Assembly (NCBI RefSeq): GCF_000003605.2
Contig: NW_003155237.1
Coordinates: 1,002,939 to 1,025,561, forward strand
Source: Saccoglossus kowalevskii
Taxonomy: Eukaryota; Hemichordata; Enteropneusta; Harrimaniidae
Length of the DNA: 22,623 nucleotides
Reading direction: 5' to 3'
How positions within the stretch are numbered: the stretch's first letter is position 1; every line of letters starts with the position of its first letter. Shown here in pieces: positions 1 to 13,500 of this stretch. The notes beneath the pieces are model-generated. The model did not search any database. It was not told the DNA's origin and saw only the letters and a list, made by a program, of their open reading frames with translations. The position numbers and the translations under genes were made by a program.

Positions 1-513
1 TAGTTGAACTGTGGACCATGTTATATAGTCAATTTTTATACTATAGACCATTTTATATAGTCAATAGTTTTATTATAGACCATGTTATATAGTAATAGTT
101 GAACTGTAGTCCATCTAATATAGACAATAGTTGAACTATAGACCATCTTATAGTCAATAGTTATACTATAGACCATGTTATATAGTCAATAGTTGTACTA
201 TAGACCATTTTATATAAGTCAATTGATATACTATAGATCATGTTATATAGTCAATAGTTGTACTATAGACCATTTTAGATAGACAATTGTTATACTATAG
301 ACCATGTTATATAGTCAATAGTTATACTATAGACCATGTTATATAGTCAATAGTTATACTATAGACCATGTTATATAGTCAATAGTTGTACTATAGACCA
401 TGTTATATAGTCAATAGTTGAACTGTAGACCATGTTATATAGTCAATAGTTGTACTATAGACCATTTTATATAGTCAATTGTTAATACTATAGACCATTT
501 TATATAGTCTATT
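1..513. repeat. 32-bp tandem repeat array (about 16 copies), intronic, open at left edge
   Basis: About 16 copies of a 32-bp AT-rich unit containing gaccatgttatatagtcaat, then agttgtactata, with single-base variants and small length changes. The array starts at or before position 1. Each unit holds TATAGT and ACTATA, so neighbouring arms can pair in two registers. It lies in the intron following exon 24. Confidence 0.95.
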
Positions 514-583
514 GACCGTCTGCTCTTTATCCTGGGAATGTTTTTCAGAGTTCATCGTTGCATAGAAACCAAACATAGCTTAC
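514..583 (-). other. Intron remainder after exon 24
   Basis: Seventy bases of intron between the 32-bp array and the exon 24 donor. No feature beyond the GTAAGC splice donor was seen. Confidence 0.7.
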
Positions 584-655
584 CAGACTTGCGAGTCCAA
601 GTTCTTCAGTTCTCTGATTAGTTTGTCATTCTTTTTCACCAAGTCAAAGTTTGCT
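584..655 (-). CDS. RALGAPA1: RalGAP alpha exon 24, last in window (residues 1185-1209)
   Basis: Encodes [20 protein letters not shown] and SQV, then TG of a split codon. It matches vertebrate [23 protein letters not shown], the helix directly before the Rap-GAP catalytic domain. Acceptor TTTGCTTAG|AGC, donor GTCTG|GTAAGC. 72 nt. The next exon, which should open the GAP domain, lies to the left of position 1. Confidence 0.93.
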
Positions 656-3600
656 CTAAGCAAAGAAACATAACAAGTATTAATAGAAAATAATAATAGT
701 GTTAAGATCTTGACATCTTGAGTTAAAGTGACAACATGTTTTATTACCTTTTATCCCATGTGAGCATCCCAAGCTGACTCAGCATGGCTCTGCATATGTA
801 GAATGGCGATGCTGGATCAGTATGCGGCCATGGTTTTTGTTCTTTGGATACCATGCTACAGAGAAGAATGGGTACCAGCATTACTACAGTTACATTTTAC
901 AACAACTCCAAGCATCAAAAGTAACGTATCGAATCTGTTATCAGAGATCAAAATGAAATTGAATGTACCCAACCACATACAAGTGTTCCAATAAGGCAAC
1001 AACCCCGTGTAGAGACAGGGTGGAAAACATTATGTGTCACGAAAAGTAATTAATATGGTACCCCAGGGTGAATTCATGTGGTACACCTTAATCATTTAGA
1101 TGTTACCCAAAGAAATTTAGAGATGACCACAGAGATATTTCAAAATAACCTCAGGCAATTTATGTAGCACTTTCAATCTTCCTACCTAGTATCTGTCCCG
1201 TGTTGTATCACATACTCCTCTTCGTTATCGCTCTGTTTCAACAAAGTAGCTTTCACCGATTCCTCCATGAGATGAGTGATCTCCTCAGGCGGTGGAGCCG
1301 GAATATTCAGTGGTCTACCCGGCCTTTGTAAACATTCATTACTCGTGTGTCCAATATACTTTAAAAGCTGTAAAAAACAAGCCATGCATGGCACAGTCCC
1401 TGTTAGTTATTAAATTTAAGAAATATAGTTTTGTTTATAGTAATATAGCTGGAATATAACCATGTCAGGAATATGTTTTTTTAACATTAAAATGATTGAC
1501 ATTTGTATCTGATCATCAAACAAGTAGTTGTCCATATTTAGAGATATTGCTCTGGAACAGCATTCAAAATCAGCCATTTTGAATACATGTATATATATCA
1601 CATGATGTATAACGAATATATAAAATTTGAATATAATCAGTCAAAGCATTTAAGAATAGGCTCTATAAGCCCAATCATTAAAACAAAATGGCCGCCAGTC
1701 AGCCATTGTGAATCCAATCTGAAAAAAAAAATGCCGTGCATCAGGAACCCGTAATGTCTAATGTATGTACCAAGTTTGAACGAAATCCATCCATAAATGC
1801 CAGAAATGCTTGATATTTGATGATTTTTTAGCACAAAAATGACCACCATTCGGCCATTTTGAATAGGATTGTCAAACCAATGTAACTGTCTATCTATGAC
1901 ATGATGTATAATGAATATTTAAAATTTGAACATAATCAGTGAAAGCAAGTCAGAGATGGCCAGAGAACCACATTCATAAATACAAAATGGCCACCAGTCG
2001 GCCATTTTGAATCTTATCTGAAAAACAAAATTATTTGCATCAAGGTCCCATAATGTCTAATGTATATACCGAGTTTGAACAAAATCCATCTGTAAACAGT
2101 CGAGAAATGGTTGATTTTTAGGATTTTTTAGCACAAAAATGGCCGCCATTCGGCCATCTTGAATCAGATCGTAAAACAAAATGATGTGCATCAAGGTCCT
2201 ATAATGTCTAACGTATATACCAAGTTTGAACAAAATCCATCTGTAAACAGCCGAGAAATACTTGATTTTGATGATTTTGAGCACAAAAATGGCCACCATT
2301 CGGCCATCTTGAATCAGATCGTGAAACAAATTGACGTGCATATGTATAATATCATGTATGATGTATGTGTGAAGTTTGATTGTGATTGGTCCAGGCATTT
2401 CTAAGATACAGGTCCGGACGCACGCACGGAGGTCAAAACATAAGTCCCTGTTTTCGAACTGCGTCCGAATGGGGACTAAAAAATGACACCATATAATGAT
2501 TAAAAAACATGTCTGACATTTCTTACTACCCTTACTAAAAATGGCTGTAATGTTACTGGGTAATTAAGAAATATTAAAGGTGCTATAGCCAAAATATCTC
2601 ATTTTGGTATTCTACTACAAGAATGCACCTTGTATTTTATTAGACATGGTTTTCACAAATTGTTTAGATTAAATCACCTATGATTAAATCACAGCTAGTA
2701 CAGTATGCGAAATTAAGCTTCAAGATGCAAAGTACCTCATTCAGCACATCCTCAGTCTCTTCAGCCTCTTCCCAGGAAGGGAGTTTACTTCTCTGTTTAA
2801 CTAACAACTGATGTTGTGATCTTTGGTTATTGGCATCTTCCTCAGACGAGGAGTCGGCATTGTTGTTTGTATTACAATTACTCAGATAATCTATGCAGGA
2901 AAACAAATAAGAACGATATATGCAAATATATGTAAATACCAAGACACAAAGAAAGTAACTGGATTTAGGTTTAAAGGGTGGTGTGGTTGGTGCACAGTTT
3001 TTGTTCGTAAAATAAATAAAACACTGTAATTTACATGTTTTGAATGAAATCTGTTCTAAACATGACGGCCATGAAAAGAACCCTCCCCATTAGTTAAATA
3101 GTAAATAAAGCTGAAATGAGTCAGCCATTTTGAATTAGAACATGAAACAGATTACATGATGTATAATTTAGTTGTAAATTTTGACTGCAGCTAGTAAATG
3201 ATGTACAAATGTTAGAAACATGTCTCCAGAGCAGCATTTGCATTTGGCCATTTGAATCCGATCTGAAAAAACATTATGGCCCTGTTATATATATATATAT
3301 GTTCAATGCATATACCAAAATGAGCAATAGTTAGCCATGTACAACCAGTCAGCCATTTTGAATTTAGCAAATGAGATGACATGATTCAAGGTACCATTAT
3401 TTTTAATGTATGTACTAAGTTTGAACAAAATCTATCTATAGAAGACAGAGATCTGGTTCTGAAAATGCTTGGTTTTACTGAATTTTTGCCATGGCCGCCA
3501 TTTGGCCATCTCGATTTTTATCATCAAACGAATATATGTGCGTATTTGCGACATGATGTGTCTATGAAGTTTGAGTGTGATTAGTCAAGGCCTGTCAGAG

Positions 3601-4546
3601 ATAAAGCTCTGGAACAGCAGTTGTTTTAAACAAATGGCTGCACCAGTCGACCATTTTGAATCTGATCTGCACCAAGTTTGAACAAAATCCATACATGACT
3701 GAGATTCAGCTCCAAAATTACAGAAATGCTAAATTTTGATGAATTTTAAGTATAAAAATTGTGTATGGCCATCATGAATTAGATCAAGAAATGAATAGCC
3801 ATGGATATGTATCCTAAAATTGTGAAGTTTTAAAGTGATCAGCTGACAAGAAGTCGAAATTATCACTTTTTACTAAAAATGACAAAAATATTCATGAAAA
3901 TTAGAGAATTAAAGATATCATCACGAAATGAACAAATCTGAGAGAGGTCCACCCAAGGTACATACATACCAAGTATCAAAGCATTTGGGCTGGTGGTTTT
4001 TGAAGAAGTCGAAAATAGCATTTTTGACCAAAAATTACAAAAATATTCGCTATACCGGTAAATAAGAGAATTGAACATATCTACACAAAATGAACAAATC
4101 TGAGAGAGAACCACCCAAGGTACCTTCCTAGAAAGTTTCACGGCTATACAGTTTGTGGTTTTTAAGAAGAAGTCAAAAATGTAAAGTTGACGACGGCTAC
4201 TGACAATCAGTAATACTTCGTCGACAGCGGAGCTAAAAATGTTTATAATTGAAGAATGACACCAGAATTGATCACAACATAAAGTGATAATTTGGGATAC
4301 AAGCACACAGGCCTTAATTATACAGTGTTCACTCGTAAAGCGTCTGGACCCTCTCAGAGGTGTCCAGCAACTTACAAGACACAAATCAAAACATAAATTA
4401 ATGTGTATATCACACAGTATGATTCATAAACATAAAGCGGAACTAAACAGATACACGGAAACATATTTACAAGTCAACATTTCAAACTATATGTAAACTA
4501 TTTGAAAACTGAATATACATGAGTATTTGATTTTATTATTTACCAG

Positions 4547-4584
<38 letters not shown>

Positions 4585-7500
4585 GGATAAATGAACAATT
4601 CACCATTGTTTAATGTATGAAATCGACAACATGTGATGATGTTTAATAATTGTCTCATTTCTAAATCTGTTTGCCATTATTTTTATTGCACACTGTAATT
4701 CACAACATTAAAAAAAAAAACGACTCCATGGCAACAGATAAATTGACCACAACATCTGTGGCATGCAAACAATGATGTAATTGTTATCTGAGTTTTTTTT
4801 GTGTGCCAGGTGACAGTTCTGGACATTGAGTGTCACTGTTGTCTCTCCTGACTTTTTTTTTTGTAAGTGCAAATTGCAGAAACTAGTGCTGACACATAGT
4901 GCAATTTTGCCACAGAAGTTACATTCATGTTTGGGACTACATGACAAGGCTGTGTGTGGCCATCTCTCTGTCAATTGGCAATTTTAATGCACTATCCTGG
5001 CGTCAACCAGGGTCTTCTTACCTGAGTTTGAAGACATTGCACAATGTGGCGGTCCATACAATATGGCAGAGTCCCAAACGAATTTACCGGATAGCGCTCT
5101 GACGATAACTCTGGACTGTGTCTTAGCTGTGGTTAGTCCTGCTGTTATTCCTCCTCCGGGCACCTCCAACTAGTATGCGTGTCAGGGGATAAACAAAAAA
5201 TATATTTTCAATTAGTGGGTCAAATGTTTATTTGTTCATATCAGCTATCCATGGAGGCTTGCATGCAGCAAATAAACTATTAAATGAATGTTTGAACTCA
5301 GCATTGTTATGCATATTAATGTAGAGGGCGCTGTATACTTACCCAGCCAAGATTTTAACATATAAATGTATCAGCATGAATCATTTACATTGAACATCTA
5401 CACATTCGGAAAGACAAGAGATCAGAGGAAAGCTACCATAGATGGTGCTGTACACATCTGCAGGAATTTCTAGATGCGACATTGATCACAAACCTTTTAC
5501 ACTAAAGAACAGGACATTACACACACAAAAAAACAGTAGAAAGTTAACATAGAGGGCACTGTACACTTACCTCAGCAGGGATTTCTACATAAGACATCAA
5601 ACACGAATCATTTACAATAAAGAACTGAACGTTAGAACAAGAGAAAAGATCGGTAGATAGTTCATCTACATCAATGGTGGCATCATCACTGTATTCACTA
5701 ATTAGCGAGTTGATTCTTGCCGGCCCACATCCCAAAGGATAATGACCAAGATGGTTCACAAGATATCCCATGACCTGAATGAGAGAAAAAGAAGTCAGAT
5801 TTATTGCAGTTTGGTCACTTCACAACGTTTTTTCATTTTTTCATCTTGCGCTTTATATACTCCTGACAGCATGGGTTCGTGGGAGAGTATGTTTACATCA
5901 AGCTCTTAGAACCACGCGATACAGACGATGCCATCGAGTAGGATTCCATATAATACTACATATAGCCCAACAAATTTCCAGTACTTACACGCTAAATCAT
6001 CATTATCTAATTTTTTAAAGTAACTTCAAAACAACCAGACAGAGTAAACAAGGTAAATATAGATGAAGAAGTTGACAATCTCTAACAACCAATGTTGAAT
6101 TACACTACGGTGATTTTTAAATTTATAATTACTCACCGTCTTGGCAGCCAATCGTATCACATCCGGAGAACGTCGTTGAAAATCATCAATAAATGGAGCC
6201 ATAAGATCTTCTGTGAAAAAAATAAATAAATGAGAAGTCAGGTTTTCTCGAAGTGCTAATTAAAAGTGTAATCACATCAGGAGTTACTATATGGGGAGGG
6301 CACCATTTTAAATTCACCACAATCATATGAAATAAACAGTTTTTGAAACTTGTTTCACAGCCAAACGATCTGTTGGAATTAAGCCAATCATTAACAAAAT
6401 TAAACCACATTCAGCGTTTTTGTGTGTAGTACAGAAAGAACATAGAACACTTGCCTGTGGTATTAGAAACGAAAAACTGTCATCCAACATTACAGTTGAG
6501 TGAATAAATTTAGTTTCACTATAGTGGTCCCCATATTGTCAATACCGATAAATTAATCACATTTCTTGTATTATCACTTGACAGCCAACTGCTAATTACA
6601 ATACCAACAAATTTGGTTATCTTATGTGTTTCCACCTGGACTATAACGATCAATCATAACTATGATTGCCGGATCATAATTCTATAAAACAAAATAAATG
6701 TTGACTTCTGTCGCAAGAGGGCACCATATAAAACAAGAATGGATATTTCATAACTTCATGGTCATGAGGAAAAGAAAGTGAGGGCTGAGATTAAGTTCAT
6801 CATCACCTTCTAAAAAGTCTTCCATGGTATCAGTTTGGACAGGTGTCCTGGGAGAATTTGGTCCGCTGTTATAATAACTTTCTCGGATATTGTCAATATA
6901 GAGGTGTGGATCGTAGTCATTTGAAGCAAAGTCAGAGAAATTGACAGGAACATGTTTCTGTTGTGAGTTAGCACCCTGCACAGCTGCTTGAAGAACCTAG
7001 AACAAAAATACAAACACAGACTTTATAGAGACCATTAAAAAAATTTGAAGAATTCTGAACAAGAGATTATGTTCTGATGCAGACCATTTTTGAGATTCGT
7101 CAAAAATCATGAGTCATGAATGACAACGTCCTCATGTTCTGATTGGCAATGCAGCACATAAAAACTATTTTGCCAAATTCATTATTTTCCAAAAAACTTC
7201 TACCGTTCAAATATTCCCGTATTTTTTTACATGACAAAAATTGTTTTTGCTGTTTGTAAGTACTGGTACACATTTTTTTAGGTTCTGAGCAGTAAAATAT
7301 TGAAAACAACACATTTGATGACGAGGTTTCATGACTACAAGACACATTTTCTGCATTTTGAAACGGGTTGTTGAACTGAATGTGGCCCAAATAAAAAAAG
7401 TGGGAGCGGGCATTTAACCGTAAGTGAGTGCTAACATGGTCATATGCAGTATGCAAAATATCAAATTAATATGCAGATTTGGAAAAGAAATGCAGATTCA

Positions 7501-10500
7501 GTTAAACTGTATATTAAATACCAATGGACCAAGAAAAAGAGTTTTTGAGATAATGTTGTCAACACAAGAAAAGAAGGAAGGAAGGACAGTCTGTACACAA
7601 TGGGAGAATGACACCGTGTGACTCACCCAAGTTACACAACCTAAAACCATTATGGTTTTGAAACTCCCCCAGGAACATGCTAATCTATGAAGTACAAAAT
7701 GCTCTATTCTCAAAATTACCATGGCAACAAATGTTGGGGGGTCAAAAATGACAGGTGTTTAATTGTCCATATATAACACAAAAATCAAAAGCTACAAACA
7801 AAATACATCTGATAATACATCTATTCCATTTGAAAGTATTATTAACCCTAACCCTACCAGCCTATGTACTTTCATAATGACTTGACCAGATAAAGGTTAA
7901 AGATAACCTGTACAGGCACTGAGACTAGTGACACTCAACAAGACTAGTGTAAGCTATAATGTTTTAATCTGGTACAGATTGAAAGTACAGACGCGCATCT
8001 AAATCAGTTCAGTCCCAGTAAAAAATTGCATCATGGTATGTTCCCCTTAAAAAAAACAAAAAAAAAAACATCCTTTTTATGAATGGTCAAACAGTTTCAG
8101 AAACTCTAGTAGCTAATTTTCAACTCACCAGTGCAATTCAGTCAACATAAATAACATAAGCTGTTCTAATAGAGAATGTACATTATATGAGATCAATGCA
8201 TGTGAGTTAATGTTAAGTGACGTAAGATTACTGACCTTAAATACCACATTAAGTAAAGGTTTGTTATCTTTATCAGATCTCCTCTCTACAGGTTCACCGA
8301 GTACTTTGATTGGTAATGACATACACCACTCCAATAAACAAAATAGAAGCGATACCATTAACTGCAAGAAACATGACAACACTGTATTTAGTCGGCAGAC
8401 GTATACGTATTGATTTAACTAAAATACTGAATCCATGAGTACACATACTGCACTTATCTGAAAGATCACCCACCACAATAGCTCGCCCATGTGTCCAAAA
8501 AAAACATTGTTTTTTCAAGCAGTATTGTTCGATGGTCCTGAGACCACAAACATATTTCTTTCGTGATCATGAGTTTCATGATCATGCAAAAAAAAAAATT
8601 GAAAATTCATTCATTTTTTTCCACAAAACAAATAAAGTAGTCCCATCTTTGCTAGTCAAGGTATATTGTATGTCACATTTTTTTTCTAAATTCGCATGAC
8701 CATAATAATTTCAGTGCTATGTTGAATAAAAAGTTTTGAACGCTGAGTTATTATAAAACAATGATTCTTTTTTCAAAAATTAATCCGGTGCTCCAATTTT
8801 TCATGTTGAAGATAAAACTACTGTATGAGAAAGCCAGTCTGTGATGACGCCATGAACGTGAAAACAGCTGATTGTAGACTGGATGGTGTTTTGGTTCTGG
8901 CAATCTCCCAAAATATGACCAATTGTTAAAAACATTACCAAGGGTAATTTTTCACATAAATATTTCTACAAAATCACTCAATATACCTTTTTATCATCTT
9001 CAATGTGAGAGGCTTCTGTACTTGGCAACAGACTTAAGATTGTCAAAGCAACAACCTATAGTAAAAAAAAAATTCCAGAGTACTTAACAAATATCTTTAT
9101 TTAAACAGCCATCTTGTGTAACAGCTAAAGTTAGTGTGTAATGCAACTACCTCGTAGCATATTTTTGAAATCCTGTCTATTTCAATATTGGTTTTATTTA
9201 TCAACAATAGGGGAATTCAACATATGGGTCAGTTTTTAAAGTAAAGCTTCAGGTACGTAAAGAACTGAATAAATTCCATCCATGATAAACTGAAATCTAG
9301 TGTCACAAAGCTTCGATCTATGTGCATATTTACTGCAACAAATCTTCAATATCTGTGACATAGTGTATAATTTAAGTGTGAATGTTGAATGCAATCTGCC
9401 ACAGCATGTCACAGATTGAAACAAAATGACAACCAGATATCCATTTTGAATTTGATCAGAAGTTCAAAATAACAAGCATCAAGGTTTATTGTGTTCAGTG
9501 CATATGCAAAGTTTGAAAATTCAGAAATGTTTGATTTTGACGCATTTTTAATGCCCACTATTCGACCATCTTGAATTGGATCATGAAGCGAATATATGTA
9601 TGTCAATATGTATGATGTATGCATGAAGATTGAACGTGATCAGTCAAGAAATGACGATATGCACATAAAACGAAATTGCTTTTTCAGATTTCATCCAAAT
9701 GAGGAGATAACCAATTATGATTTGAAGAATAGATTAGATTAAAAAGACATGTAATATATGCCAATTTTAAACAACAAGACCTGGTTACATAGACATGTAT
9801 AGACATGAATACTTACATATACTAAACACACAACAGATGTACACTATATAACGCCTCACCTCAATGATTTTCTTCGGCATTTCTGGCTGATGTCGTCTAA
9901 GTTTATCTGCTTGATCACAAAGAAACAACAACATATCTGATGCTACCTGTGCTACAGCTTTATTGGAAAACTGAAAATAAAAAAAATGCAAACAAAGTTA
10001 AAAAAAATTCTTTAATGCCAAACTATATTAATTATTAGCCTAATATTAAAAATTATTTTATATTATTGTATGGTTTATTTGATACAGAATCACACTTTTA
10101 TTGTTAGTAGATGGGTGATGTTTTTTCTTTTAATAATTTAGTTTTGTTTTAGTCAACCATTGTTTTTAACAGTACACCGTATTACACAGTAAGTGTGTTT
10201 GTGCTCTCACATTTAACAGTGATTTTCTTTGAACATTGCCACTTTCTTCAGCAAGTTTAATCTCCTAGGGAGGAAAGAAAATACAAACATCAAACTTTTC
10301 TTTGATCCATTCGTTGACTGCTGAATAGAGAATCTGAATGGAATGGAATGGAATGGACGTTGAAATGTGTCGTCTTAAAAATGCTTCACTTTAATTTCAG
10401 ATTTTTAGAACAAGACAAACAGAATTTAAACATTGAGAATGCAACAGTTTGAATATAGAAGTTGTCAAGTGTGGTAAAATGTTTGTTGATATACTAGTCA

Positions 10501-13500
10501 GTTGATTGTAAGTCAAAAACTTTTGAGTCATCAAAACCATTGGGACACATAAATAACGTGCAGGTTGAGTTAAAAGTCTGAAAGAAATTAAGTGCTAAGA
10601 TGGTAAATATGAATTAATATTATTTTGATAAAACATTAGACTCCAAGTACAATACATCAAAATGAATGGTTATCGCTAAAAAACAAAATAATCTGTTTGT
10701 AAATTTGAATTTAAATTTTAAAAAAATCTGTTCTTAATTTTTATTTTCCAATAAAAATGTTGTCCTACCTTAATGGTTGCCAACAACACATTAATAGCTT
10801 CCCTAAGCTTGCTATGGTAGGTTCCGTGTAACACTTCTTCATATATGAACACTCCGAGTGCACTCAATGCAACACAGCGGGCTTCAAAATGTAATTCTTT
10901 TCTGGCGGCTTTCAAGAGGATGGTTATTATGTGGTCCTGTAATAAGGACAAAAAATANNNNNNNNNNNNNNNNNNNNNNNNNNNNNNNNNNNNNNNNNNN
11001 NNNNNNNNNNNNNNNNNNNNNNNNNNNNNNNNNNNNNNNNNNNNNNNNNNNNNNNNNNNNNNNNNNNNNNNNNNNNNNNNNNNNNNNNNNNNNNNNNNNN
11101 NNNNNNNNNNNNNNNNNNNNNNNNNNNNNNNNNNNNNNNNNNNNNNNNNNNNNNNNNNNNNNNNNNNNNNNNNNNNNNNNNNNNNNNNNNNNNNNNNNNN
11201 NNNNNNNNNNNNNNNNNNNNNNNNNNNNNNNNNNNNNNNNNNNNNNNNNNNNNNNNNNNNNNNNNNNNNNNNNNNNNNNNNNNNNNNNNNNNNNNNNNNN
11301 NNNNNNNNNNNNNNNNNNNNNNNNNNNNNNNNNNNNNNNNNNNNNNNNNNNNNNNNNNNNNNNNNNNNNNNNNNNNNNNNNNNNNNNNNNNNNNNNNNNN
11401 NNNNNNNNNNNNNNNNNNNNNNNNNNNNNNNNNNNNNNNNNNNNNNNNNNNNNNNNNNNNNNNNNNNNNNNNNNNNNNNNNNNNNNNNNNNNNNNNNNNN
11501 NNNNNNNNNNNNNNNNNNNNNNNNNNNNNNNNNNNNNNNNNNNNNNNNNNNNNNNNNNNNNNNNNNNNNNNNNNNNNNNNNNNNNNNNNNNNNNNNNNNN
11601 NNGGAGGGTGTGGTACAATGAGAAATGATAATAGAGGGTGTGGTATAATGAGAAATGATAATAGAGGATGTGGTACAATGAGAAATGATAATAGAGGATG
11701 TGGTATAATGAGAAATGATAATAGAGGGTGTGGTATAATGAGAAATGATAATAGAGGGTGTGTTATAATGAGAAATGATAATAGAGAATGTGGTATAATG
11801 AGAAATGATAATAGAGGATGTGGTATAATGAGAAATGATAATAGAGGATGTGGTATAATGAGAAATGATAATAGAGGGTGTGGTATAATGAGAAATGACA
11901 ATAAAGGGGTGTGGTATAATGAGAAATGACAATAAAGGGACGTAATATAATGAGAAATGACAATATAGAGTGTGGTATGGGAAATGACAATACAGGGTGT
12001 GGTATAATGAGGAATGACAATAGAGGGTGTGGTATAATGAGAAATGAAAATAAAGGTGTGTGATATAATGAGAAATGACACTATAGGGTGTGGTACAATG
12101 AGAAATGACAATAGAGGGTGTGATACAATAAGAAATGACAATAAAGGGATGTGATATATAATGAGAAATGACAATAAAGGGATGTGATATATAATGAGAA
12201 ATGACAATAAAGGAATGTGATATAAAGAGAAATGACAATATAGGGTGTGGTATAATGAGAAACGACAATATAGGATGTGGTATAATGGGAAATGACAATA
12301 GAGGGATGTGATATAATGAGAAATGACAATAAAGGGATGTGATATATAATGAGAAATGACAATAAAGGAATGTGATATAAAGAGAAATGACAATATAGGG
12401 TGTGGTATAATGAGAAACGACAATATAGGGTGTGGTATAATGGGAAATGACAATAGAGAATGTGGTATAATGGGAAATGACAATAGAGGGTGTGGTATAA
12501 TGAGAAATGACAATAGAGGGCTTGGTACAATGAGAAATGACAATAGAGTGTGTGGTATAATGAGAAATGACAATAGAGTGTGTGGTATAATGGGAAATGA
12601 CAATAGAGGGTGTGGTCCAATGAGAAATGACAATAGAGGAGGTGGTACAATGAGAAATGACAATAGAGTGTGTGGTATAATGAGAAATGACAATAGAGTG
12701 TGTGGTATAATGAGAAATTACAATAGAGGGTGTGGTATAATGGGAAATGACAATAGAGGGTGTGGTTCAATGAGAAATGACAATAGAGGAGGTGGTACAA
12801 TGAGAAATGACAATAGAGTGTGTGGTATAATGAGAAATGATAATATAGGGTGTGGTATAATGAGACAATAGTACATGTGGTATAATGAGAAATGACAATA
12901 GAGTGTGTGGTATAATGAGATATGACAACATAGGGTGTGGTATAATAGAGAAATGACAATAGAGGGATGTAATATAATGACAAATAACAATATAGGATGT
13001 GGTATGAGAAATGACAATAAAGCGTGTGGTATAATGAGATATGACAATATCGGGTGTGGTACAATGAGAAATGACAATAGAGGGGTGTGGAATGAGAAAT
13101 GACAATAGAGGGGTGTGGAATGAGAAATGACAATAGAGGGGTGTGGAATGAAAAATTACAATAGAGGGGTGTGGAATGAGAAATGACAATAGAGGGGTGT
13201 GGAATGAGAAATGACAATAGAGGGGTGTGGAATGAGAAATGACAATAGAGGGGTGTGGAATGAGAAATGACAATAGAGGGGTGTGGAATGAGAAATGACA
13301 ATAGAGGGGTGTGGAATGAGAAATGACAATAGAGGGGTGTGGAATGAGAAATGACAATAGAGGGGTGTGGAATGAGAAATGACAATAGATAGGCATTGTA
13401 GAACAATTCATTTTTCCTACAAGTTATGACAAGGGTTACGATGAAGGGTTACTTACCTTAACATCTTTACACGTCATCAGACTGATCTCTGATGTATTGG

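Larger units (their letters stand above)
1368..2735 (-). other. Intron between exons 21 and 22
   Basis: A 1368-bp intron mostly occupied by A/B repeat modules. Between 2574 and 2650 a TTAAAGG-TGCTATAGCCAA sequence resembles the end of the TTAA-flanked element at 18940, possibly a fragment of the same family. Confidence 0.8.
2891..5021 (-). other. Intron between exons 20 and 21
   Basis: A 2131-bp intron holding A/B cluster 2, the 160-bp subunit repeat and the AT microsatellite. From about 4590 to 5021 I see no gene or repeat beyond short T/A runs. Confidence 0.8.

Noticed and set aside
2057-2404. Open frames on both strands in the A/B modules
   Set aside because: The roughly 150-bp period is divisible by three, so frames persist through repeats; no conserved protein.
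3863-4384. 173-codon minus-strand open frame
   Set aside because: It lies across a tandem dispersed repeat; the translation is itself a repeat with no known domain.
7842-7856. Interstitial telomere repeat
   Set aside because: Only two and a half TTAACCC-type units; too short to mean anything.
10718-13411. Very long open frames (up to 588 codons) across the minisatellite on both strands
   Set aside because: They arise because the 30-bp unit lacks stops in several frames and is divisible by three; some run through N. Translations are pure 10-residue repeats.
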